This document shows, in pieces, positions 23,656 to 30,499 of a stretch of DNA of 46,761 bases. Origin of the DNA: an uncultured Ruminococcus sp. (GTDB taxonomy: Bacteria > Bacillota > Clostridia > Oscillospirales > Acutalibacteraceae); contig CADBZY010000007.1 of NCBI GenBank assembly GCA_902799245.1, positions 86,367 through 133,127 on the forward strand, read 5' to 3'. How positions within the stretch are numbered: the stretch's first letter is position 1; each line of letters starts with the position of its first letter. The position numbers were made by a program, and so were the translations under genes. The notes beneath the pieces were generated by a model that saw only the letters and a list, made by a program, of their open reading frames with translations, made no database searches and had not been told where the DNA came from.

Positions 23656-25611
23656 ATGGCAAACATCTATGATACACAGGAATTCACCGAGAAGTATTAC
23701 TACGGCGGCACTCTGGGCGCGATCTGGTCACCCGAAAAGACCAAGTTCCGCCTTTGGGCGCCCACCGCTTCCAAGGTAGTGCTCAACATCTTCCGCGAGG
23801 GTCTGGGCGGCGACAAGCTGGACAGCATCGACATGGAATCGTCGGCTAACGGCACGTGGCTTTATGTGATGGAGGGCAATCAGGACGGATTATATTATAC
23901 ATACAGTGTTACCGTCGACGGCAAGACAAATGAAGTCGTCGATCCTTACGCCAAGGCAGTCGGCGCCAACGGTCTGCGCGGCATGGTCATCGACCTGAAA
24001 GCCACCGATCCCAAGGGCTTCCGCGAGACGCCCCGTCCGGCATTCGGCGATGGCAGACCCACCGACGCCGTTGTCTATGAGACGCACGTCAGGGACTTCT
24101 CCAATCACTACAGCGCCCAGAGCAATTTTCCCGGCAAATTCCTCGCGTTCACCGAGACAGGAAAGGCCTTGAAGGACGGCACAAAGATCGGTGTGGACCA
24201 CCTCAAAGAGCTGGGCGTCACACATGTGCAGCTGCTTCCCTCCTATGATTATTACACTGTCGACGAAACAAAGCTCGACGTGCCGCAGTTTAACTGGGGC
24301 TACGACCCGCTGAATTACAACGCTCCGGAGGGTTCCTACTCCACCAACGCATACGACGGCGCCGTGCGCGTCAACGAATACAAGCAGATGGTACAGGCGC
24401 TTCACAAAAACGGCATCCGCGTCATCATGGACGTTGTGTACAATCACACTATGTTCGCCGAGGAAAGCTATCTGAATATGACCGTTCCGCACTTCTATCA
24501 CCGCACGCGCGAGGACGGCACCTTCTACAACGGCTCCGCCTGCAACAACGAAACGGCTTCCGACCGTCCGATGTGCCGCAAGTACATCGTGGATTCTGTC
24601 ATCCACTGGGCTTCGGAATACATGCTCGACGGCTTCCGCTTTGACCTCATGGGCATTCACGACATCGTCACCATGAACGAGATCCGCGAGGAGCTCAATA
24701 AGATCGACCCCACCATCATCGTCTACGGCGAAGGCTGGACGGGCGGCGAATGCGGCATTCCCGACGAGCTGCGCGCTCTGAAATGCAACGCCAAGCAGTT
24801 CCCCGGCGTGGGCGCGTTCAGCGTCGACATCCGCGACGGCATCAAGGGTCACGTCTTTGAGCTGAAGGAAAAGGGCTTTGTCAGCGGCGCGAAGGATTTC
24901 GAGGAGACCGTCAAGTTCGGTCTGGTGGGCTGCATCGACTTCCCCGGTATCGACATGAGCAAGGTCAATTATTCCAAGCAGAGCTGGGCGCTGAATCCTT
25001 CCCAAGCGGTCAATTACGTGGAGGCGCACGACAACCTCACGATCTGGGATAAGCTGGCGACATCCAATCCCGAGGACGACGAGGAAACGCGCATTAAGAT
25101 GGATAAGTTAGCCGTCGGTATCGTCTTCACCGCTCAGGGACTTTCCTTTATCCAGTTCGGTCAGGACTTCTTGCGCACCAAGTACAACGAGGAAATCGGC
25201 GGCTTTGACGAGAACAGCTTCCGCTCTCCCGACAAGGTCAACAACATCGACTGGAACCGCAAGTCCGAATACATTGACGTATTCAACTATTACAAGGGAC
25301 TGATCGCTTTCCGCAAGACGCATAGATCGCTGCGGTTCACGGAGGCCTCGCAGGTGTGCGATCATCTGAAATTCCTTGACTGTCCGGCGCCGAACATGGT
25401 GGCCTTCACCGTCGAGGCTTGCGAAGAGGGCGATTACAGAGATCTTCTGGTCATCTACAACGCCAACCGCGACGACGTCAGCTTCAATCTGCCCGAAGGA
25501 AAATGGGATATTTTCATCAACGGCGAGCGAGCCGGCACAGAAGTGCTTGACACGGCAAGCGGCTCTGTCATTATCGCCGGAATTTCCATGATCGCGGCGG
25601 TACAGGGCTGA
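23656..25611 (+). CDS. pulA: Type I pullulanase (GH13)
   Basis: 651 aa intracellular debranching enzyme that hydrolyses alpha-1,6 links in pullulan, glycogen or starch fragments; no signal peptide. N-terminal CBM48-like domain (FRLWAPTASKVVLNIF), the pullulanase signature FNWGYDPLNYN, GH13 region I VVYNHTMF, region II DGFRFDLMG with the nucleophile Asp, region III YGEGWTGG with the acid/base Glu, and region IV YVEAHDN. A C-terminal beta domain closes the protein. Start ATG 23656 lies about 12 nt after AGGCAGG. Single-gene unit ended by the terminator at 25693-25743. Confidence 0.95.
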   Translation: MANIYDTQEFTEKYYYGGTLGAIWSPEKTKFRLWAPTASKVVLNIFREGLGGDKLDSIDMESSANGTWLYVMEGNQDGLYYTYSVTVDGKTNEVVDPYAKAVGANGLRGMVIDLKATDPKGFRETPRPAFGDGRPTDAVVYETHVRDFSNHYSAQSNFPGKFLAFTETGKALKDGTKIGVDHLKELGVTHVQLLPSYDYYTVDETKLDVPQFNWGYDPLNYNAPEGSYSTNAYDGAVRVNEYKQMVQALHKNGIRVIMDVVYNHTMFAEESYLNMTVPHFYHRTREDGTFYNGSACNNETASDRPMCRKYIVDSVIHWASEYMLDGFRFDLMGIHDIVTMNEIREELNKIDPTIIVYGEGWTGGECGIPDELRALKCNAKQFPGVGAFSVDIRDGIKGHVFELKEKGFVSGAKDFEETVKFGLVGCIDFPGIDMSKVNYSKQSWALNPSQAVNYVEAHDNLTIWDKLATSNPEDDEETRIKMDKLAVGIVFTAQGLSFIQFGQDFLRTKYNEEIGGFDENSFRSPDKVNNIDWNRKSEYIDVFNYYKGLIAFRKTHRSLRFTEASQVCDHLKFLDCPAPNMVAFTVEACEEGDYRDLLVIYNANRDDVSFNLPEGKWDIFINGERAGTEVLDTASGSVIIAGISMIAAVQG

Positions 25612-25689
25612 TTGTATACATTTTTCGGTTGACAGAACGCAATGTTTTGTCGCGTAACGCGCGATAAGGATATAAACAGAATCGTTTAT

Positions 25690-25836
25690 TCAAAAAAAGC
25701 AATAACCGCTAAATCTGCGAGGATAGGCGGTTATTGCTTTTTTGTTGTCTGCGAATGAAAGTATTGCAATCACAAGTCCAATGACTTCCACGATCAAAGC
25801 CGCGAACATCAGCAGATCCTGATATGTAACATACAT
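25690..25836 (-). CDS. Small holin-like toxin of a putative type I toxin-antitoxin system
   Basis: 48 aa, reading MYVTYQDLLMFAALIVEVIG then a hydrophobic LVIAILSF and ADNKK; one membrane helix with a short polar N-terminus. The layout (MxVTYxDLL, single helix, NKK) fits the Hol_Tox type I toxin family (for example TxpA-like proteins), which damage the membrane and are repressed by an antisense RNA. ATG 25836 is 7 nt after GGAGGT; a second ATG at 25842 is too close to it. The last ~16 codons run through the transcription terminator, so the C-terminus is encoded by the hairpin. Convergent with pulA. A controlling RNA is not identified. Confidence 0.72.
   Translation of the reverse strand: MYVTYQDLLMFAALIVEVIGLVIAILSFADNKKAITAYPRRFSGYCFF
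25693..25743. terminator. Bidirectional terminator shared by pulA and the small toxin gene
   Basis: A perfect 17-bp stem (25693-25709 with 25727-25743) with A6 on the left and T6 on the right, so it works for both strands. It overlaps the 3' coding end of the toxin gene. Confidence 0.93.
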
Positions 25837-25844
25837 CCGCATCA

Positions 25845-25911
25845 CCTCCGATTCTTTCGCTTTTTGCCGTTGGAACCGGAGGAAGAAATAATTTTGAAAT
25901 ATTCGCCTCCG
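25845..25911 (-). promoter_or_regulatory. Toxin mRNA leader with anti-Shine-Dalgarno and decoy ribosome site
   Basis: In the minus-strand transcript, CGGAGG (25911-25906), CCTCCG (25882-25877) and the toxin ribosome site CGGAGG (25850-25845) occur in order. CCTCCG can pair with either CGGAGG, and the upstream pairing is extended by GGAAC/GTTCC. Confidence 0.65.
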
Positions 25912-25989
25912 TTCCTTTTTGAAAGAAAAAAGAACCGAAGCGCCGCCTGTTTTTCATCTGAAGAAGCCTGCTCTCTGCCTGCCATTTTG

Positions 25990-26018
25990 ATTGCAGCATA
26001 GAAATGAGGAGATGTCAA
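25990..26018 (-). promoter_or_regulatory. Candidate promoter of the toxin mRNA
   Basis: Minus strand TTGACA (26013-26018), 17-bp spacer, TGCAAT (25990-25995). This gives a leader of about 145 nt before the toxin ATG. Confidence 0.5.
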
Positions 26019-26059
26019 ATATTTTCTCTATATTACGCGGATTCTCGTCAAAAAAATCC

Positions 26060-26088
26060 TTGACCTGACGCAAATTATGTGTTACAAT
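26060..26088 (+). promoter_or_regulatory. Sigma-A promoter for rpsO
   Basis: TTGACC (26060-26065), 17-bp spacer, TACAAT (26083-26088). Transcription should start near 26095, giving a leader of about 165 nt. Confidence 0.75.
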
Positions 26089-26097
26089 AATCCCTGT

Positions 26098-26247
26098 CGA
26101 GTGTTTTTTGCTATGGCGCTATGCTCCATTCGGTAAAAAACTCGGCTTCGGGCGAATGCCCTGCCGCCTGCGGGCGTTGAAGGGATGCACCGTTACCCGG
26201 GGCTGGGCGCTGCGACATTTTTTCCACACTACACTATTTTATTAAGG
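26098..26247 (+). ncRNA. Structured 5' leader of rpsO
   Basis: The leader begins with a stem CGAGT(bulge)TTTTT / AAAAACTCG (26098-26108 with 26135-26144), then GGGC-GAAT-GCCC (26150-26161), then GC-rich GCCG/CGGGC pairing around 26163-26175. The ribosome site AAGGGG at about 26244 follows an unpaired T/C-rich stretch. Ribosomal protein S15 often represses its own mRNA through leader structures that differ between phyla, so an S15 leader is the natural guess. Not matched to a known consensus. Confidence 0.5.
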
Positions 26248-26258
26248 GGTGTTTTCAC

Positions 26259-26522
26259 ATGCTGAAAGCAGAAAAAGAAGCCATTATCAAGGAGTACGCT
26301 CTCCACGAGGGCGACACAGGTTCTCCCGAAGTCCAGATCGCTATTCTCACCAAGAGAATCAACGACCTTACCGAGCATCTCAAGGAGAACAAGAACGACC
26401 ACCACTCCAGACGCGGCCTTTTGAAGATGGTCGGTCAGAGAAAGGGTCTGCTCAATTACCTCATCAAGACAGACATCGAGCGCTATCGTGCCATTATCGC
26501 ACGCCTCGGTATCCGCAAGTAA
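26259..26522 (+). CDS. rpsO: 30S ribosomal protein S15
   Basis: 87 aa, full length for S15. Family signatures [20 protein letters not shown] and [18 protein letters not shown] are present, ending in IARLGIRK. S15 is a primary binder of 16S rRNA helices 20-22 and organises the platform of the small subunit. ATG 26259 follows AAGGGGTG with an 8-nt spacing. pnp lies downstream on the same strand after a 400-nt gap, the usual rpsO-pnp neighbourhood. Confidence 0.98.
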   Translation: MLKAEKEAIIKEYALHEGDTGSPEVQIAILTKRINDLTEHLKENKNDHHSRRGLLKMVGQRKGLLNYLIKTDIERYRAIIARLGIRK

Positions 26523-26609
26523 TTGTTTGAGGTATTGCAGCCGAATTTTTACCACTGAAAATTTGTCCGCTGCCTGATTCATCCGGTAGTGTGACACCGT
26601 AGGCAAGCA

Positions 26610-26659
26610 CAGGCGCAGAGATTCTTCAACCTTTTCCACGAAGTCCTCTGCGCCTGTTT
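26610..26659 (+). terminator. Hairpin after rpsO
   Basis: A perfect 11-bp stem CAGGCGCAGAG / CTCTGCGCCTG (26610-26620 and 26646-26656) with a 25-nt loop, followed only by TTT but then by a T-rich stretch to 26695. It may terminate rpsO or serve as a processing site between rpsO and pnp. Confidence 0.6.
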
Positions 26660-26723
26660 GCCGAATTTTTCTATTTTTTCATTTTTATTTTTTTGTAATG
26701 TCATTGTCCGCTCCCGCGCGGTT

Positions 26724-26867
26724 CTTCCGCTGTTTCGGCAAAGACATAGCAGTAAAACGGAAGCTCAGACCGCCTGTATTTCAGATATTCCGGTTGGAGG
26801 AATAAAAGCAGGCAGCAGTAAAAATCTGAGAGTCGGTTTTAGTGCTAAGTCTCCGAACGGTACGGAG
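26724..26867 (+). ncRNA. Structured 5' leader of pnp
   Basis: Three nested helices: P1 CTCAGA/TCTGAG (26764-26769 with 26825-26830), P2 GCCTG/CAGGC (26772-26776 with 26809-26813), P3 TATTCC/GGAATA (26786-26791 with 26799-26804). They are flanked by CTTCCG/CGGAAG (26724-26729 with 26758-26763) and CTCCG/CGGAG (26851-26867). The structure ends 56 nt before the pnp start. In other bacteria pnp is controlled through its leader; whether this is such an element or a riboswitch is unknown. Confidence 0.5.
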
Positions 26868-26923
26868 CCTGCCCGGATTCACGCGGACATGCCATATATT
26901 ATCTTATTCTGGAGGTATATTAC

Positions 26924-29176
26924 ATGTCACAGATTCTCGAATTTGCAGGCGAGCATATGACCTTTGATTCCTACAAGGTCTATGAGACAGAGCTTGCAGG
27001 CAGACCGCTGGTCGTCAAGACCGGCAAGACGACACAGCTCGCCAACGGCGCCTGTATGGTGCAGTACGGCGAAACCACCGTTCACGTAGCGGCAACCGCT
27101 TCGGCAAAGCCCCGCGACGGTATCGACTTCTTCCCGCTTTCCGTCGATTTTGAGGAGAAGCTCTATTCCGTGGGCAAGATCCCCGGCTCCTTCATGAAGC
27201 GCGAGGGCAGACCCAGCGAGAAGGCGATTCTCGCCTCCCGCGTGATTGACAGACCCATCCGTCCGCTCTTCCCCAAGGATATGCGCAACGACGTTTCCAT
27301 CGTCGCCACCGTCATGAGCGTTGACCCGGACTGCTCTCCCGAAATCACCGCCATGATCGGCACATCCATCGCTCTTTCCATCTCGGATATTCCGTGGAAC
27401 GGCCCGATCAGCGCCGTTTCCGTCGGCATGGTGGACGGCGAGTACGTCATCAACCCCACCGCCGACCAGCGTGAAAAGAGCAGAATGGCCGTCACTGTTG
27501 CTTCCACCGAGAAGAAAATTCCCATGATCGAAGCCGGCGCTGACATCGTCACCGACGAGGAAATGTACAACGGCATCATGGCTGGTCATCAGGCCAACCA
27601 GGCTGTCATCGAATTCATCAAGGGCATTCAGGCGGAGATCGGCAAGGAGAAGTTCTCCTACCCGTCCAACGAGCCGGATCACGATATGTTCGAGGCGATC
27701 AAGGACTTTGCCATCGAGGATATCAAGGTGGCTCTCGACACCGACGACAAGCGCATCCGCGATGAGAGATTAAAGCCCATTTACGATATGGTTCACGAGA
27801 AATTCGACGAGATTTACCCCGATCAGGCGGCAAAGATCGACGAATGTCTCTATAAGACGCAGAAGTTCGTTGTCCGCCGCTGGCTGCTCGACGAGCAGAA
27901 GCGCGTGGACGGCAGAGGCATGAACCAGATCCGTCCTCTTGCCAGCGAAGTCGGCGTGCTGCCGAGAGTTCACGGCTCCGGACTCTTCACCAGAGGACAG
28001 ACACAGGTTCTCTCCGTTGTCACACTCGGCCCGATCAGCGACAGACAGCTTCTCGACGGCATTGACGACGAGGATTTCAAGCGCTACATGCATCACTACA
28101 ACTTCCCCTCCTACTCGGTAGGCGAGACCAAGCCCAGCAGAGGCCCCGGCAGACGTGAGATTGGCCACGGCGCACTCGCTGAGAGAGCACTCGTTCCGGT
28201 CATTCCCTCCGAGATGGATTTCCCCTATGCCATCCGCGTTGTTTCCGAGGTGCTTTCCTCCAACGGTTCCACTTCGCAGGGCTCCATCTGCGGTTCCACA
28301 CTGGCTCTGATGGACGCCGGCGTGCCGATCAAGGCTCCCGTCGCCGGTATTTCCTGCGGTCTGATCACCGAGGGCGACCGCTGGATGACAATGGTTGACA
28401 TTCAGGGGCTGGAAGACTTCTTCGGCGATATGGACTTCAAGGTGGGCGGTACCCACGAGGGCATCACCGCCATTCAGATGGACCTCAAGATCGACGGTCT
28501 GACGCCTGAAATGGTGTGGGACGCTCTGGTAAAGACCCACAAGGCACGCATCTTCATTCTCGATGAGATCATGCTCAAGGCGATTCCCGAACCGCGCAAG
28601 GAGCTGAGCAAGTACGCTCCCAAGATGCTCTCCCTCACCGTTCCGGTGGACAAGATCAGGGAGGTTATCGGCAGCGGCGGCAAGGTCATTCAGAAGATTT
28701 CCGCTGACTGCGAGGTCAAGATCGACATCGACGATGACGGCAAGGTTTTCATCTGCGGTGTTGACATCGAGAAGTGCAAGCAGGCTTACAGCATTATCGA
28801 GATCATCGCCAAGGATCCCCAGCCCGGCGAGGTCTTCAAGGGCGTTGTCACCAGACTCATGGACTTCGGCGCGTTCGTGGAGATTGCTCCCGGCAAGGAA
28901 GGCATGGTTCACATCAGCCAGCTCGACGTCAAGCGCACCGAGAGAGTCACCGATGTTGTCAACGTAGGCGATACCATCATGGTCATGGTGGAAGGCATCG
29001 ACGAGAAGGGCAGACTCAATCTTTCCCGCCGTGAGGCGCTTATCAAGGTCAAGGGACTTGTGCCGGAGAACGACGTGAGCGACCGCAGACCTCCCCGTGA
29101 AGGCGGCAGACGCGAAGGCGGACATCGCGACGGCGGCTACCGTCCGAGAAGAAACAACAACGGCGGCAACAGATAA
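26924..29176 (+). CDS. pnp: Polyribonucleotide nucleotidyltransferase (PNPase)
   Basis: 750 aa 3'-5' phosphorolytic exoribonuclease of RNA decay. Order: RNase PH-like domain 1 (about 20-150), helical domain, RNase PH domain 2 with GRREIGHGALAERAL (about 405), KH domain with IREVIGSGGKVIQKI (about 572), S1 domain with GVVTRLMDFGAFVEIAPGKE (about 640). The C-terminal ~30 residues are Arg/Gly-rich (REGGRREGG...GGYRPRRNNN), an RNA-binding tail seen in many Firmicutes. ATG 26924 is 8 nt after GGAGGT. A structured leader precedes it and a terminator follows at 29281. Confidence 0.98.
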   Translation: MSQILEFAGEHMTFDSYKVYETELAGRPLVVKTGKTTQLANGACMVQYGETTVHVAATASAKPRDGIDFFPLSVDFEEKLYSVGKIPGSFMKREGRPSEKAILASRVIDRPIRPLFPKDMRNDVSIVATVMSVDPDCSPEITAMIGTSIALSISDIPWNGPISAVSVGMVDGEYVINPTADQREKSRMAVTVASTEKKIPMIEAGADIVTDEEMYNGIMAGHQANQAVIEFIKGIQAEIGKEKFSYPSNEPDHDMFEAIKDFAIEDIKVALDTDDKRIRDERLKPIYDMVHEKFDEIYPDQAAKIDECLYKTQKFVVRRWLLDEQKRVDGRGMNQIRPLASEVGVLPRVHGSGLFTRGQTQVLSVVTLGPISDRQLLDGIDDEDFKRYMHHYNFPSYSVGETKPSRGPGRREIGHGALAERALVPVIPSEMDFPYAIRVVSEVLSSNGSTSQGSICGSTLALMDAGVPIKAPVAGISCGLITEGDRWMTMVDIQGLEDFFGDMDFKVGGTHEGITAIQMDLKIDGLTPEMVWDALVKTHKARIFILDEIMLKAIPEPRKELSKYAPKMLSLTVPVDKIREVIGSGGKVIQKISADCEVKIDIDDDGKVFICGVDIEKCKQAYSIIEIIAKDPQPGEVFKGVVTRLMDFGAFVEIAPGKEGMVHISQLDVKRTERVTDVVNVGDTIMVMVEGIDEKGRLNLSRREALIKVKGLVPENDVSDRRPPREGGRREGGHRDGGYRPRRNNNGGNR

Positions 29177-29262
29177 GAGCGCTCACATTCGTTCGCTAAC
29201 TTAAGACTGAATACTTAAGACTGAAAAATGAATAATGAATGAGCGCATACGCGCTGAAATTA
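29177..29262 (+). repeat. Post-stop low-complexity tail after pnp
   Basis: Begins at the base after the stop codon: GCGCTCACATTCGTTCGCTAA, a duplicated ACTTAAGACTGAA, then AAAATGAATAATGAATG and GCGC...GCGC. The first block resembles the CGCTCGCATTCGCTCGCTAG block of the dispersed elements; the second resembles the tail after ilvD. Confidence 0.6.
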
Positions 29263-29280
29263 TAAATATCAAAAAAATCA

Positions 29281-29316
29281 TCCTTCCTTGTTGTATAAAA
29301 CGAGGAAGGATTTTTT
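29281..29316 (+). terminator. Terminator of pnp
   Basis: Stem TCCTTCCTTG (29281-29290) with CGAGGAAGGA (29301-29310), then T6. Confidence 0.85.
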
Positions 29317-29408
29317 GTGCGTATAGTACATAAAGTATCAGATGCAATTGAGAAAGATTTATTATGCAAATTCCGATTTGTAATAATAGTCAATAATATT
29401 ACATTTTT

Positions 29409-29771
29409 TTAAAATATTGTCGTTATGAGAATTGCCGCCGCCGCGCCGCCTCCGGCGGAAAGCAACAGCGGAAGCCAGTCGCTTTTTTTCTTTTGTGTCG
29501 GTTCGGGAATATCCTGCCGCGCGTATTTTCCCGTGCGGCGTTCAGGCTGAGGCCGGGGGCGTTCGGAATTGACGCGCAGCACATGACGGGTGCCATGTTG
29601 AGCGTCTTCCACTTCGGCGGTGAGATCGTCCGCCACACGCGCCGCCTCGCGGTGCAGGTCGAGCGCGCTGCCGCAGGCGTACTGCGGACGTACGAAGCAA
29701 ATGACTCGCTCAAAGAATTCACTGTCCACACTCTCCACTTCAACGGCATATCTTCCTACTCCCTTTATCAT
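29409..29771 (-). CDS. Small C-terminally membrane-anchored protein, unknown function
   Basis: 120 aa from ATG 29771; an in-frame ATG at 29810 lies before the AAAGGGG ribosome site and is less likely. The N-terminal ~65 residues are an alpha/beta domain (GRYAVEVESVDSEFFERVIC) without a family I recognise. A basic proline-rich linker (about 70-95) precedes a C-terminal membrane helix (WLPLLLSAGGGAAAAILITT). The tail-anchor layout suggests that the soluble domain faces the cytoplasm. Convergent with pnp. Codon usage is like its neighbours. Confidence 0.65.
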   Translation of the reverse strand: MIKGVGRYAVEVESVDSEFFERVICFVRPQYACGSALDLHREAARVADDLTAEVEDAQHGTRHVLRVNSERPRPQPERRTGKYARQDIPEPTQKKKSDWLPLLLSAGGGAAAAILITTIF

Positions 29772-29954
29772 TTTTTCAAACAAAACCCCTTTCAATGCAT
29801 ACTCATGCAATGCCGGTCAACAGTAAAATCGGAATGCTGCCGAACTGTCACGTGCTGATAAATCCATAAGCTATTATTTGCGCAAAAGTTAAAAAATATG
29901 CATGATAAGCGGTTCACAGGAAATATTATACAATTAGTAATACTAAACACCTAA

Positions 29955-30298
29955 AAGTGGAAAACAGTTTTCCACTTGAAATCAGTGGAAAAGTCTGTTA
30001 AAAGTGTGGAAAAGGGTGGAATTACAATTTGTATTATCACTCAGGCTTCAAAATAAGGCGTAAATCGCAAGGTTTTCCCCGGTTTCCACCGAGTTTTCCA
30101 CCGGACTGAAGAAAGGTGTAATATTCAACAGCTATCCACAGGCATTTTTGATTCGCAGATATGGGATTGACAGTTTGTAATATTTCGCGTTTTTGGGGTA
30201 ACTGAATTGAAACTTTTTACAAAAAACAGTGTCGATTTTCACGAAAATGACCAATAATCCACCGGCTTTCCACCGAATTTTTCAACATCCGGTGGAAT
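29955..30298. other. Cluster of GTGGAAAA/TTTTCCAC and TATCCACA motifs in a 0.7-kb gene-free gap
   Basis: The 29811-30499 gap has no convincing gene. Within 350 bp there are about eleven copies of the core GTGGAA/TTCCAC on both strands, including a perfect 23-bp palindrome (29955-29977), TGTGGAAAA (30005-30013) and CTATCCACA (30132-30140), each one base from the DnaA box TTATCCACA. Most of the rest have two or more mismatches. CCACCGG (30259) and CCGGTGG (30290) form a long-range inverted pair. Confidence 0.7.
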
Positions 30299-30404
30299 TT
30301 ATTTAAGGCTTTGTTTTATCTCATTTCCTTTCCTGTTACGTTATTTTCGCTGAACTGAAACATAAAAATTCTGTGCTTTTTCCTGTGTTTTTTTTGTGAT
30401 ACTA

Positions 30405-30479
30405 TGGAATTTTTGAAAATATAGTGATATAATGGATGAGAAAAGCGGGCGTATAGCTTATCGGCCTATACTGCGCCCA
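30405..30479 (+). promoter_or_regulatory. Extended -10 promoter and leader hairpin of the SPDTG surface protein gene
   Basis: TGATATAAT (-10 TATAAT at 30428-30433) with a weak TGGAAT -35 at 30405. The leader has a bulged hairpin, GGGCG-TATAG over CTATA-CGCCC (about 30446-30479), ending 9 nt before AGGAGG. Confidence 0.55.
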
Positions 30480-30499
30480 ACAGATTAGGAGGATATTAA

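Noticed and set aside
25709-25999. 96-codon minus-strand frame over the small toxin gene
   Set aside because: It reads through the leader and toxin in another frame, has no hydrophobic helix and no ribosome site; the toxin frame fits better.
26724-26867. Known riboswitch before pnp (c-di-GMP, THF or similar)
   Set aside because: The conserved cores I know are not present; left as an unassigned structured leader.
29955-30298. Chromosomal replication origin
   Set aside because: Only two motifs come within one base of the DnaA box, and dnaA, dnaN, rpmH and similar genes are absent; reported only as a DnaA-box-like cluster.
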